Source: Pigmentiphaga kullae (lineage in GTDB: Bacteria; Pseudomonadota; Gammaproteobacteria; Burkholderiales; Burkholderiaceae_B). Taken from it: 64,000 nt of DNA. The DNA lies in the NCBI RefSeq assembly GCF_004216695.1, contig NZ_SGXC01000004.1:248001-312000 (forward strand). The letters run 5' to 3'. Below, one piece after another: positions 26,843 through 34,977 of the stretch. The notes under the pieces were generated by a model. It ran no database searches. It was not told the origin of the DNA and saw only the letters and a program-made list of their open reading frames with translations. A program made the translations under genes and the position numbers. Positions within the stretch are counted from its first letter, which is position 1. The number at the start of each line of letters is the position of its first letter.

Positions 26843-28018
26843 TCAGGTGCCCAGGCCGTGCAGCCACAAACGCAGCCCGTCCCACGTGCGGCCGAACCAC
26901 GATGCCGCCTGCACCGGCTCGAGGGCGATCAACGGCAGGCGCCGGGCCGGTTCGCCGTCCACGCGCACTTCGAGTTCGCCCACGCGCTGTCCCGCCGCCA
27001 GCGGCGCGATCAGCGGCGAGGCCGGATGCAGGGTGCGTTCGATCCGTGCGCCCGGGCGCACGGTGATGTAGGTGTCGCGCTGCAAGCCCATCGGCACGGT
27101 CGGGCGGGTGCCTTTCCAGACGCGCGGCGAACCGACCGGATCCCCGCCCGCATACAGCCGCACCGTCTCGAAGTTGCGAAAGCCCCATTCCAGCAGTTCG
27201 CGGCTCTGCCGGGTGCGGTCGTGGTCGGAGGCGGTGCCGACCACCACCGAGACCAGCCGCCGCTGGACGCCGCCGCTGGCGCGCCGCGCGGTCGCCACGA
27301 GGCTGTAGCCGGCCGACTCGGTGTGGCCGGTCTTCATGCCGTCCACGCTGGCGTCCAGCCACAGCAGGCGATTGCGGTTGGGCTGCGTGATGCGGTTGTA
27401 GGTGTATTGCCGCGTGGCGTCGTAGGTTCCGGCCAGGTCGGGGAAGTCGCGCACGATCCGGGCCGCCAGCACGGACAGGTCGCGCGCGGTCGAATACGTT
27501 TGGGGATCGGGCAGGCCGTGCGGGTTCGAGAAGTGGGTCGAGGCCAGGCCCATTTCCCCGGCCTCCTGGTTCATGCGTGCGACGAAGGCCTCGACCGACC
27601 CGGCGACGCCTTCGGCCAGCGCGATCGCCGCGTCGTTGCCCGACTGCACCAGCAGCCCGTACAGCAGCTCGTCGATGGTGGCCTGCCTGCCGGGTTCGAG
27701 GAACATGCGGGAGCTGCCCGGCGCCACCTTCCAGGCCCGCGTCGATACCGTGACCCGCGTGTCGCGGGCCACGGCGCGGTCGCGCAGCGCCTGGAACACG
27801 ACGTAGGCCGTCATCATCTTGGTGAGCGAGGCCGGCTCGATGCGTTTGTCCGGGTCGTGCGCGCCCAGCACCTGGCCGCTGGTCGAATCCAGGAGCAGCC
27901 AGGCGCGGGCGGACAGCGACAGCGCAGGAACGGGGACGGCGGCGGGCGAGGGCTGGGCGTGGGCGGCGGCGATGCAGAGGGCGCAGGCCAGCGCCGCCGC
28001 CATCTTCGATATGGGCAT
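26843..28018 (-). CDS. dacC: D-alanyl-D-alanine carboxypeptidase (PBP5/6 type)
   Basis: 391 residues with a signal peptide of about 21. The penicillin-binding motifs are complete: SLTK (Ser64, Lys67), SGN (126-128) and KTG (229-231). A C-terminal beta-sandwich domain and a final amphipathic WFGRTWDGLRLWLHGL segment, a typical inner-membrane anchor, follow. The enzyme removes the terminal D-alanine of peptidoglycan pentapeptides in the periplasm. It starts three bases after the ClC stop, so they are probably cotranscribed. The choice of symbol among dacA, dacC and dacD is arbitrary without a tree. Confidence 0.9.
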   Translation of the reverse strand: MPISKMAAALACALCIAAAHAQPSPAAVPVPALSLSARAWLLLDSTSGQVLGAHDPDKRIEPASLTKMMTAYVVFQALRDRAVARDTRVTVSTRAWKVAPGSSRMFLEPGRQATIDELLYGLLVQSGNDAAIALAEGVAGSVEAFVARMNQEAGEMGLASTHFSNPHGLPDPQTYSTARDLSVLAARIVRDFPDLAGTYDATRQYTYNRITQPNRNRLLWLDASVDGMKTGHTESAGYSLVATARRASGGVQRRLVSVVVGTASDHDRTRQSRELLEWGFRNFETVRLYAGGDPVGSPRVWKGTRPTVPMGLQRDTYITVRPGARIERTLHPASPLIAPLAAGQRVGELEVRVDGEPARRLPLIALEPVQAASWFGRTWDGLRLWLHGLGT

Positions 28019-28021
28019 GTC

Positions 28022-29818
28022 TTAACGGATGTCGTGAATGGGGGGGCGACCGGCGTCCGCGTTCCATCGGAAATAGGCCATGCGATCGCGCTCTTCAGCC
28101 AGGCGCAGCGCCCGCAGCCGCAACAGGTCCTTGCGGCCCACGAGCCCCACCAGCTTTCCGCCGGCGCGGTCGACGATGGGCACGCGCCCCACGCCCGCGA
28201 GCGCCATGCGGTCGGCCAACTGGCTGGCGAGTTCGTCCGGATAGGCGACCAGAAGTTCCCGGTCGGCCAGCAGTTCGCCCATGGGCTGGCCGCGGTCTTC
28301 CTGTTCGACCGTCCAGGCCAGGCTGTCGGCGCGGGTGACTTCGCCCACCACCACGCCTTGCGCGTCGACCACCGGATAGCTCGTGTGGCGGCGCTCCAGC
28401 GTCGTGAAATGCTCCACGGCCTGGCCCACCGTCATCGAGGCCGGCAGCGTCTCCACCTGCCGCGTCATCAGGTCGGCCACCCGCACGAGGTCGAACGGAT
28501 CCACGTGGTACTCGCGGGTGACGTGATGGCCGCGGCGGGCGATCTTCTCGGTCAGGATGGAGCGCTTGAGCAGCAGCACCGTCACGCCGTAGGCGAAGGC
28601 GCAGGCGGTCAGCACGGGCACCATCACGCCGAAGTTGCCGGTCAGCTCCACGGCGAACAGCGTGGCGGTGAGCGGCGCGCGCATGGTGCCGCCCATCATC
28701 GCCGCCATGCCCAGCAGGGCCCAGAAGCCGGGGGCGGCATCGGGCATCAGCGGCGTCGCCAGGGCGCCCAGCGCGCCGCCGAAGATCAGCAGCGGGGCCA
28801 GCACGCCGCCCGAAGTGCCCGAGCCCAGCGCCACCGCCCAGATGACGACCTTGACCGCCAGCAGGAGCAGCACCGCGTGCAGCGCCAGGTCGCCGGCCAG
28901 CAGGTGGCGGATGTTGTCGTAGCCCACTCCCAGGGCTGCCGGTTCGATCAGGCCGCCCAGCCCGATGACGAGACCGCCGATGGCGGGCCACCACATCCAG
29001 TGGAGGGGGAGCTTGGCGAAGCCGTCCTCGGCGGCGTAGACCAGCGTCGTCAGCACGCCCGACCCCAGTCCGGCGACGATGCCGAGCGCGGCGAAGGCCG
29101 CCACGTGCGCGGCCGAGACATCGACCGAACCGGCATAGGGGAACAGCGGGGCGCCGCCCATGATGAGCGGGCGGACGGCGGCGGCGACCACGGCGGCCAC
29201 CGCCACCGGCAGGAAGCTGCGGGGCTTCCATTCGAACAGCAGCAGTTCCACCGCCAGCAGCAGCGCGGCCACGGGCGTGCCGAAAATGGCCGTCATGCCC
29301 GCCGCGGCGCCGGCCACCAGCAGCGTCTTGCGCTCGGCCGAGCTCATGTGGACCATCTGCGCCAGTAGCGAGCCGATGGCGCCGCCGGTCATGATGATCG
29401 GTCCTTCCGCGCCGAACGGGCCGCCGGTGCCGATCGACACGGCCGAGGACAGCGGCTTGAGCACCGCCACCTTGGGCTGGATGCGGCTGCGGCCGATCAG
29501 GATGGCTTCCATGGCTTCGGGGATGCCGTGGCCGCGGATCTTCTCGGAACCGTAGCGCGCCATGAAACCGATGATGAGACAGCCCGCCACCGGCACGAAC
29601 ACCGTGGTCCAGCCCAGCGGCGTGCCGGAGATAGGCAGGTCTTCGAGCGACAGGCGGCCGTAGTAGGCCAGGTTGGTGCACAGCGTGATCAGCCGCAGCA
29701 GCAGCCATGCGGCGCCGACGCTGCACAGGCCGATGACCGCGGCCAGGGCCATGAGCAGCAGGACTCGACGGTCGGTCGTGAAATCGCCGAGCCGGGAAGC
29801 AGGAACGGAATGAGACAT
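28022..29818 (-). CDS. ClC-type chloride channel/antiporter with CBS domains
   Basis: 598 residues. The ClC core has GHGIPEAMEA (selectivity loop, with His where E. coli has Ser107), GAEGPIIMTGG with the gating glutamate, and GTSGGVLAPLL. A cytoplasmic pair of CBS domains fills residues about 445-575 (LMTRQVETLPASMTVGQAV, then GKLVGLVGRKDLL). It should transport chloride or a similar anion, either as channel or H+ antiporter; CBS domains usually bind adenine nucleotides. ATG 29818 lacks a good ribosome site, since the sequence upstream is pyrimidine-rich. An alternative ATG at 29863 would lie inside the operator, so I reject it. Confidence 0.88.
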   Translation of the reverse strand: MSHSVPASRLGDFTTDRRVLLLMALAAVIGLCSVGAAWLLLRLITLCTNLAYYGRLSLEDLPISGTPLGWTTVFVPVAGCLIIGFMARYGSEKIRGHGIPEAMEAILIGRSRIQPKVAVLKPLSSAVSIGTGGPFGAEGPIIMTGGAIGSLLAQMVHMSSAERKTLLVAGAAAGMTAIFGTPVAALLLAVELLLFEWKPRSFLPVAVAAVVAAAVRPLIMGGAPLFPYAGSVDVSAAHVAAFAALGIVAGLGSGVLTTLVYAAEDGFAKLPLHWMWWPAIGGLVIGLGGLIEPAALGVGYDNIRHLLAGDLALHAVLLLLAVKVVIWAVALGSGTSGGVLAPLLIFGGALGALATPLMPDAAPGFWALLGMAAMMGGTMRAPLTATLFAVELTGNFGVMVPVLTACAFAYGVTVLLLKRSILTEKIARRGHHVTREYHVDPFDLVRVADLMTRQVETLPASMTVGQAVEHFTTLERRHTSYPVVDAQGVVVGEVTRADSLAWTVEQEDRGQPMGELLADRELLVAYPDELASQLADRMALAGVGRVPIVDRAGGKLVGLVGRKDLLRLRALRLAEERDRMAYFRWNADAGRPPIHDIR

Positions 29819-29839
29819 GATGAAAGGGGGAAGGGACGA

Positions 29840-29886
29840 GGCGCCCCGGACATGGGGCGCCATATATATCGTACCACGACATATAT
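29840..29886. promoter_or_regulatory. Shared operator and hairpin between clC and marR
   Basis: A 25-bp dyad at 29862-29886 (arms ATATAT, TCGT and ACGA, ATATAT, with mismatches only at one base pair in the arm and at the centre) sits between the divergent genes. Next to it, GGCGCCCC (29840-29847) pairs with GGGGCGCC (29854-29861) in a perfect 8-bp stem with a 6-base loop. The first is a likely binding site of the adjacent MarR protein; the second would fall in the leader of the ClC mRNA. Confidence 0.65.
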
Positions 29887-29898
29887 TAGAATGCCCGG

Positions 29899-30351
29899 GT
29901 GAAGAAAACCGCTTCCTCGTCGCGCGCCGCGCGATCCAGCCTGTCGACCGCCGACTATGCGCTGCTGGCCGAGTTCCGCTACGCCCTGCGCCGTTTCATC
30001 GCGTTCAGCGAAGACGCCGCGCATGCGATCGGCCTGGCGCCGCAGCAGCACCAGGCGCTGCTCGCCATCAAGGGCGCGCCCGGACGCGATGGGTTGTATG
30101 TGGGAGAGATCGCCGACCGTCTGCTGATCAGGCCGCATTCGGCCGCCGAGCTGGCCGGGCGGCTGGTGCGCATGGACCTGGTCGCGCGCATGGCGGATCC
30201 CGAGGACGGCCGCAAGGTGCGGCTGGTGCTGACGGCGCACGCCGAGCAACTGCTGGAGGAGCTGTCGGCGGCGCACCTGGAGGAATTGCGGGCGATCAAG
30301 CCGCTGCTGACGCGGCTGCTCGCACGTTTCGACGACGGCGCGGCGGACTGA
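29899..30351 (+). CDS. MarR-family transcriptional regulator
   Basis: 150 residues with a winged helix: YVGEIADRLLIRPHSAAELAGRLVRM is the helix-turn-helix and DPEDGRKVRLVLTAHAEQLL the wing. The first possible start is the GTG at 29899; an in-frame TAG lies 12 bases upstream, so no longer form exists. No ribosome site precedes it, and a TATATT at 29882-29887 is so close that the mRNA may be nearly leaderless. The divergent partner is the ClC gene and the operator lies between, so the likely target is ClC and itself. It converges on a LysR gene with a 13-base gap. Confidence 0.85.
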   Translation: MKKTASSSRAARSSLSTADYALLAEFRYALRRFIAFSEDAAHAIGLAPQQHQALLAIKGAPGRDGLYVGEIADRLLIRPHSAAELAGRLVRMDLVARMADPEDGRKVRLVLTAHAEQLLEELSAAHLEELRAIKPLLTRLLARFDDGAAD

Positions 30352-30364
30352 ACGTTCCCGCCCG

Positions 30365-31285
30365 TCAACCCTTGGCGGACGCGCGGCGCAGCCGCCGGAT
30401 GCCGGCGTGCCCCAGGACGAAATCCATGAAGGCCTGGGCCGCCGGCGAAACCGCCACGGTGGCGCGGTGCACGATCGACACTTCGCGCCGCACGACCGGG
30501 TCCTGCAAGGGCTTCCAGGCGATGACGCGCCGGTCGGCCAGCGCGGTCGCATAGCCGGGCACGATGCCCACCCCCTGTCCCGCCGACACCAGCCCGATCA
30601 GCGTTCCGACGTAGGTCGCCTCGCCCGCCGGATCGAGCGTCATGCCCGCCGCGTTGTAGCCCCGCTCGGCCAGTTCGCGGAACACGCTGCCGCGCGGCAG
30701 CGTCAGCACGCGTTCCTGTTCCAGCCGGCGCCAGGACAGGCGCCGCGCGCGGGCGAACGGATGGTCCACCGGAAATATCGCAACCAGCGATTCCTCGAAC
30801 AACTGTGTGTGCTGCAACTCGGCCTCGGTGCGCCGGAACGTTCCTATGCCGAGGTCGGCCGCGCCGCTGCGGACCTGAGGCAGCACCTCGTCCGGCAGCG
30901 AATCCTTCAAGACGAGTTCGATGCCGGGATGGCCGGTCCTGAAGTCGGCGACCAACGGGGGCAGCAGAGTGCCGGACAGCACCAGCGGCGCGGCCACGAC
31001 CACGCGCCCGCGCTGGTGCGCCACCCATTGGTCGACGTTGGCGATGGCGTGGCCGATGTCGTCCAGGATGCGTTCGGCGCTGGCCAGGAATTCCCGGCCG
31101 ACGGCGGTGACGCTGACGCTGCGCGTGGTGCGGTCGACCAGTCGCGTGCCCAGTCCCGTCTCCAGTTCGCGGACCAGCAGGCTGAGCGCCGATTGCGTGA
31201 CGTGCATGGCATGGGCGGCCTTGGTGAAGCTGCCCAGCCGGGAGACCAGCACGAAGGCTTGCAACTGACGCACCGTCAAATTCAT
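30365..31285 (-). CDS. LysR-family regulator, divergent from Bug/GlcG genes
   Basis: 306 residues. The N-terminal helix-turn-helix shows LGSFTKAAHAMHVTQSALSLLVRELE; the rest is a LysR effector-binding domain with two lobes. It is transcribed away from the Bug gene at 31405, the usual layout of a LysR activator with its target, so it probably regulates the Bug-GlcG pair. The effector is unknown. A dyad, ATTC-N4-GAAT, lies 30 bases upstream of its start and could be its binding site. Confidence 0.92.
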   Translation of the reverse strand: MNLTVRQLQAFVLVSRLGSFTKAAHAMHVTQSALSLLVRELETGLGTRLVDRTTRSVSVTAVGREFLASAERILDDIGHAIANVDQWVAHQRGRVVVAAPLVLSGTLLPPLVADFRTGHPGIELVLKDSLPDEVLPQVRSGAADLGIGTFRRTEAELQHTQLFEESLVAIFPVDHPFARARRLSWRRLEQERVLTLPRGSVFRELAERGYNAAGMTLDPAGEATYVGTLIGLVSAGQGVGIVPGYATALADRRVIAWKPLQDPVVRREVSIVHRATVAVSPAAQAFMDFVLGHAGIRRLRRASAKG

Positions 31286-31313
31286 GAGATCAGCTCATTT
31301 CTGGATAAGAAAT

Positions 31314-31325
31314 ATTCGTTTGAAT
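31314..31325. promoter_or_regulatory. Dyad between LysR and Bug genes
   Basis: ATTCGTTTGAAT is a 12-bp dyad (arms ATTC and GAAT) in the AT-rich part of the 119-base divergent intergenic region. Its place and the flanking AATATT and ATTATAA sequence fit a LysR site, but no footprint information can be read from sequence. Confidence 0.4.
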
Positions 31326-31404
31326 TATAAGTGAGCGAATCGTGTAATACGGCCATCCGTCATGAGAGCGGCCGGGCGGACCGGCCCCAGTCCAGGGAGA
31401 CACG

Positions 31405-32379
31405 ATGAATCACCGCACATGGCTGGCCGCGTTCTGCGTGGCCGCATCCGCGTGCGTGCCGGCGGCGGCCGGCGCGCAGGACAAGTATCCTTCCCAGCCC
31501 ATCAGGATCCTGGTCGGCTTTCCTCCGGGCAGTTCCACCGACGTGGGCACGCGCCTGGTCGCCGGCAAACTGGCGGCGGAGCTGGGCCAGAGCGTCGTGG
31601 TCGAGAACCGGCCGGGCGCGAGCAGCGACATCGCGGCGCGCGCCGCCGCCAATGCGCCCGCCGACGGCTACACGCTGTTCGTCGTGACCATCGCCAACGC
31701 CATCAACTCCAGTTCGCGCAACCCCGACCTGGTCGACGTGGTCAAGAGCTTCGCGCCGGTAGGGCTGGTGGGCAACGTGCCCAATGTGCTGGTCGCCCAC
31801 CCGTCCCGCAACCTGAAGTCGGTAGACGACCTGATCCGCGCGGCCAAGGCCAGGCCCGGCGGCATCACGTTCGCCTCGTCGGGCAACGGCACCTCGCCGC
31901 ATCTGGCGGGGGAACTGTTCGCCAGCAAGGCGGGCGTGCAGTTGCTGCACGTGCCCTATCGGGGCAGTTCGCCGGCCATGGCCGATCTCCTGGGCGGCCA
32001 GGTCGCCATCATGTTCGCGCCTGCCTCCACCGCGTTGCCGCACATCCAGTCCGGCAAACTGGTGGCGCTGGCGGCGGCCAGCAAGGACCGTATCGCCGCG
32101 CTGCCCGACTTGAAGACCTTGTCGGAACTCGGGCTGAAGGACTTCGACACTTCGGTCTGGTTTGGCCTGGCGGCGCCCGAGGGTACGCCCGAGGCGGTCA
32201 GGCGGCGGCTGTCGGCGGCCATCCAGTCCGCGCTGGATACGCCTGACCTGCGGGCACAGTTCCGCGCGCAAGGCATCGAACCGTTCAAGGCCGGACCCGA
32301 GGAAACCGCCCGCTACATCCGGGCCGAGGTCGACAAATGGGCCGAGGTCATGCAGGCGGCGGGCGTCAAGCTGGAATAG
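31405..32379 (+). CDS. Bug-family periplasmic solute-binding protein
   Basis: 324 residues. A signal peptide ends near AAAGAQDKYPSQPI, after which the Bug pattern appears: IRILVGFPPGSSTDVGTRLVAG, VENRPGASSDIAARAAANAPADGYTL, and VPYRGSSPAMADLLGGQVAIMF. It should bind an organic acid in the periplasm. No permease gene is adjacent. It is 41 bases upstream of a GlcG/HbpS-like gene and divergent from a LysR gene, so the three form a probable regulon. AGGGAGA precedes the ATG. Confidence 0.93.
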   Translation: MNHRTWLAAFCVAASACVPAAAGAQDKYPSQPIRILVGFPPGSSTDVGTRLVAGKLAAELGQSVVVENRPGASSDIAARAAANAPADGYTLFVVTIANAINSSSRNPDLVDVVKSFAPVGLVGNVPNVLVAHPSRNLKSVDDLIRAAKARPGGITFASSGNGTSPHLAGELFASKAGVQLLHVPYRGSSPAMADLLGGQVAIMFAPASTALPHIQSGKLVALAAASKDRIAALPDLKTLSELGLKDFDTSVWFGLAAPEGTPEAVRRRLSAAIQSALDTPDLRAQFRAQGIEPFKAGPEETARYIRAEVDKWAEVMQAAGVKLE

Positions 32380-32420
32380 CCCCACGCGGGCCTCATCATC
32401 ACCACAGGAGCAAGACAAGC

Positions 32421-32945
32421 ATGGCAAGAATCCAACTGGCCGAATGCCGGGAGTTCATGCGCGCGGCGCAGGAAAAGGCGCTGGAGATGGGCGTGCCGGT
32501 GTCGATCGCGGTCGTCAGCGCCGAAGGGCACCTGATCGCGCTCGAGCGCATGGACGACGCGGGCTTCATCACCCCGGACACGGCGCGCGCCAAGGCCTAT
32601 ACCGTGGCGGCCTTCCGTTCCATGAGCCCGCGCTTCCAGGACGGACTGCTCATCCAGCAATGGTTCAAAGAGCGCAATCCGCAGATGCTGATCAATGCCT
32701 CGGTATTCACCGGCGGCCAGATCGTCGTCTCCGGCGGCTGCGCGCCCGTGTTCAAGGACGACGAGATGGTCGGCGCCTACGGCATCAGCGGCGCGACCTC
32801 CGACCAGGACGAAGTCATCGGGCGCTACGCGCGCGAGAAGGCCGGCTGGGCGCACAAGCCCGCCAACGACGACACGCCGGAGGACGTGAAGCGGCACGTC
32901 AACGAGATCTACGCCAGGGTGGGGCTGGGCGACCGCGCGTTGTAG
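32421..32945 (+). CDS. GlcG/HbpS-family protein (DUF336)
   Basis: 174 residues. IQLAECREFMRAAQEKALEMG followed by VSIAVVSAEGHLIALERMDDA and GGCAPVF...GAYGISGATSDQDEVI is the pattern of the GlcG/HbpS family. Members include the glycolate-operon protein GlcG and the haem-binding HbpS; others sit beside catabolic genes with no assigned reaction. GGAG lies before the ATG. It is the second gene after a Bug receptor, so it may act on the same compound. No signal peptide is seen, so it is probably cytoplasmic. Confidence 0.85.
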   Translation: MARIQLAECREFMRAAQEKALEMGVPVSIAVVSAEGHLIALERMDDAGFITPDTARAKAYTVAAFRSMSPRFQDGLLIQQWFKERNPQMLINASVFTGGQIVVSGGCAPVFKDDEMVGAYGISGATSDQDEVIGRYAREKAGWAHKPANDDTPEDVKRHVNEIYARVGLGDRAL

Positions 32946-32965
32946 ACCGGCGCCGCCCGCCGCCT

Positions 32966-33712
32966 TCAGGTCCGGCGGGCGCGCAGCGCGGCTTGCAGCC
33001 CGCCGGGAAGCGCGACCGGCTCGGGCAGGTGCAGCATCAGGTTGAGGTATTTCCACGTCGAGCGCGAATGCTCGATCATCAGTGCCTGCGCGCGTGTTCC
33101 TTCCCTGTTTTCGATGGCGTCGACGATGTTGCGGTGCTGCTCCTGCGCGCCGCGCAGGATGTCGCGCACGCCGGCCTCGGCCGACGCGGGAACGTCGGTG
33201 AACGAATTGTTGACCGAGAAGGGAATGGCCACCAGCCGCTCGAGCGCCCGGGCCACCATGGGGCTTTGCGCGGCGCCGCAGATCAGCTCATGCAGCCGGT
33301 CGTTCAGGACGACGTAGTCGTTCTGGCGCCCGGCGACATCGGACGATCCCACCACCGCATCCAGTTCTTCCAGGCATTCGTGCATGGCCTTGAGGACGCG
33401 CGCCGGTGCGCCTTTTTCGGCGGCCATGCGCGCCGCCATGCCCTCCAGCGTGCCGCGGATCGAGATGGCGTCGAACACGTCGTCTTCCGTGAAGCTGGAC
33501 ACCACATAGCCGCCCGAGGGCTGGAGGGAGATCAGTCCTTCCTCGCTGATGCGCTGCATGGCGGCGCGGGCCGGCGTGCGCGACACGCCGAAGGCGTCGA
33601 CCAGCGCCTGTTCCAGCACCCGGTCGCCGGGTTTGAGCTTGCCTTGAACGATCAGGCCGCGCAGTCCGTAGACGGCTCTTTCGGTTTGCGACAGGTTGGG
33701 ATCGATGTCCAT
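32966..33712 (-). CDS. GntR-family regulator with FCD domain
   Basis: 248 residues. The winged helix is AVYGLRGLIVQGKLKPGDRVLEQALVDAFGVSRTPARAAMQRI, and the C-terminal all-helical FCD domain (about 85-235) shows LEGMAARMAA, LHELICGAAQSPMV and HRNIVDAI, with histidines that usually hold a metal and an organic-acid ligand. It is divergent from the Rieske oxygenase at 33920 and is its most likely regulator. I start at the MDIDPNLSQ methionine; a start 48 bases upstream is possible. Two GTATAC palindromes lie upstream. Confidence 0.9.
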   Translation of the reverse strand: MDIDPNLSQTERAVYGLRGLIVQGKLKPGDRVLEQALVDAFGVSRTPARAAMQRISEEGLISLQPSGGYVVSSFTEDDVFDAISIRGTLEGMAARMAAEKGAPARVLKAMHECLEELDAVVGSSDVAGRQNDYVVLNDRLHELICGAAQSPMVARALERLVAIPFSVNNSFTDVPASAEAGVRDILRGAQEQHRNIVDAIENREGTRAQALMIEHSRSTWKYLNLMLHLPEPVALPGGLQAALRARRT

Positions 33713-33783
33713 GTGAGAGCGGGAGGCAGGGAAGCGGCAATTATGGTGCAGAACCTTCATTTTCCGTTGTTCGAATACGTTAC

Positions 33784-33854
33784 GTATACAAAAATAGGGG
33801 TTTATGCGTAATTAATAAGCAAAAAATTGTCTTATTTAAATTTTGCGTATACGC
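33784..33854. promoter_or_regulatory. GntR/oxygenase control region with two GTATAC sites
   Basis: The divergent region 33713-33919 is strikingly AT-rich for this genome. CGTATAC occurs at 33783-33789 and in the perfect palindrome GCGTATACGC at 33845-33854, about 60 bp apart, on either side of a TTATTTAAATT stretch. Two copies of one small palindrome flanking the likely promoter fit a GntR-FCD operator pair. Confidence 0.5.
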
Positions 33855-33919
33855 TGATTGGAAAGCAAAGAACATGATCCCGTAAAAAAGTTTCCCTATC
33901 GTCCGCCAAAGGAGGCGAA

Positions 33920-34975
33920 ATGTTCGTCAAGAATGCCTGGTACGTTGCCGCCTGGGCGAGCGAGGTGGAGGCGGCGCCCTTCTCCCGCACCCTGTGCGGT
34001 GTCCCCGTCGTGCTGTTCCGGCATCCGGGCTCGGGCAAGGTGGCCGCGCTGCTCGACCGCTGCTGCCATCGCGGCACACCCCTGCGGTTCGGCCAGGTGG
34101 TGCCGGAGGGCCTGGAGTGCGGCTATCACGGCATGGTGTTCGACGCGGCGGGCGCCTGTGTCCGGATTCCTGGCCAGGCCTCGATCCCGCCCAAGGCCAG
34201 GGTGCAGTCGTTCCCGGTGGTCGAGCAGGACGAGCTCGTGTGGATATGGCTGGGCGAGCCGGAGCAGGCCGATCCCGCCCGCATCGTCTCCTACCCCTTC
34301 CACAACGACCACGCCGCCTGGCCGCACAAGTGCCAGGTCTATCACGTCAAGGCCAGCTCCATGCTGCTGGTGGACAACCTGATGGACCTGACCCACCTGG
34401 CCTTCGTCCACAAGAACACCATAGGCGGCAATCCGAAGGCGCATGTCGAGGCCAGCATGACCGTCACGCCCGCCGACGACGGCCTGCATTTCATCCGCTG
34501 GCTGATGGACTCCGCGCCGCCCCCCACCTACACCAAGGCGGTGTCCCTGGCCGACCGCATCGACCGGTGGATGGAGTTCCAGTACATCGCGCCAGGCGCG
34601 GTACTGCAATGGACCGGCGGCATAGACAGCGGCAAGGGCGCGGTGGAAAACCGCGACCAGCCGGGCTTCTCGCTGCGCATCTTCCACGGGCTGACACCGG
34701 AAACCGAGACCACCTGCTTCTATTTCTGGTCGGCGGCCAACGGCTACCGGCAGGACGACCCCGCCGCGACCGACGCGCTGTTCCACGAGATCGACACGGC
34801 GTTCCGCGAGGACAAGGCCATCGTCGAAGCCCAGCAGGCCATGTTGATCGACCGCGGCGAACAGGGCCTGATCGACATCGTCTCGGACGCGGCCCGCATC
34901 CACATGCGGCGCGCGGTCAAGCGGATGATCGCGGCGGAAAACCAGGCCGAGGCCGGCCACACTCCAGGAGCATGA
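33920..34975 (+). CDS. VanA-type Rieske oxygenase (aromatic O-demethylase or hydroxylase)
   Basis: 351 residues. The Rieske cluster ligands are Cys48-x-His50 and Cys67-x2-His70 (CCH and CGYH). The mononuclear iron site follows the VanA rule NLMDLTHLAFVH with Asn153, Asp156, His159 and His164. Such proteins demethylate or hydroxylate aromatic acids such as vanillate using O2 and electrons from a separate reductase. No reductase gene lies nearby. The site AAAGGAGGCG before the ATG is very strong. It is followed at once by a LivJ-type receptor, suggesting uptake of the same substrate. Confidence 0.88.
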   Translation: MFVKNAWYVAAWASEVEAAPFSRTLCGVPVVLFRHPGSGKVAALLDRCCHRGTPLRFGQVVPEGLECGYHGMVFDAAGACVRIPGQASIPPKARVQSFPVVEQDELVWIWLGEPEQADPARIVSYPFHNDHAAWPHKCQVYHVKASSMLLVDNLMDLTHLAFVHKNTIGGNPKAHVEASMTVTPADDGLHFIRWLMDSAPPPTYTKAVSLADRIDRWMEFQYIAPGAVLQWTGGIDSGKGAVENRDQPGFSLRIFHGLTPETETTCFYFWSAANGYRQDDPAATDALFHEIDTAFREDKAIVEAQQAMLIDRGEQGLIDIVSDAARIHMRRAVKRMIAAENQAEAGHTPGA

Positions 34976-34977
34976 CC

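Noticed and set aside
26750..29368. 870-codon plus-strand frame opposite dacC and the ClC gene
   Set aside because: Same composition artefact; both opposite genes have complete catalytic motifs.
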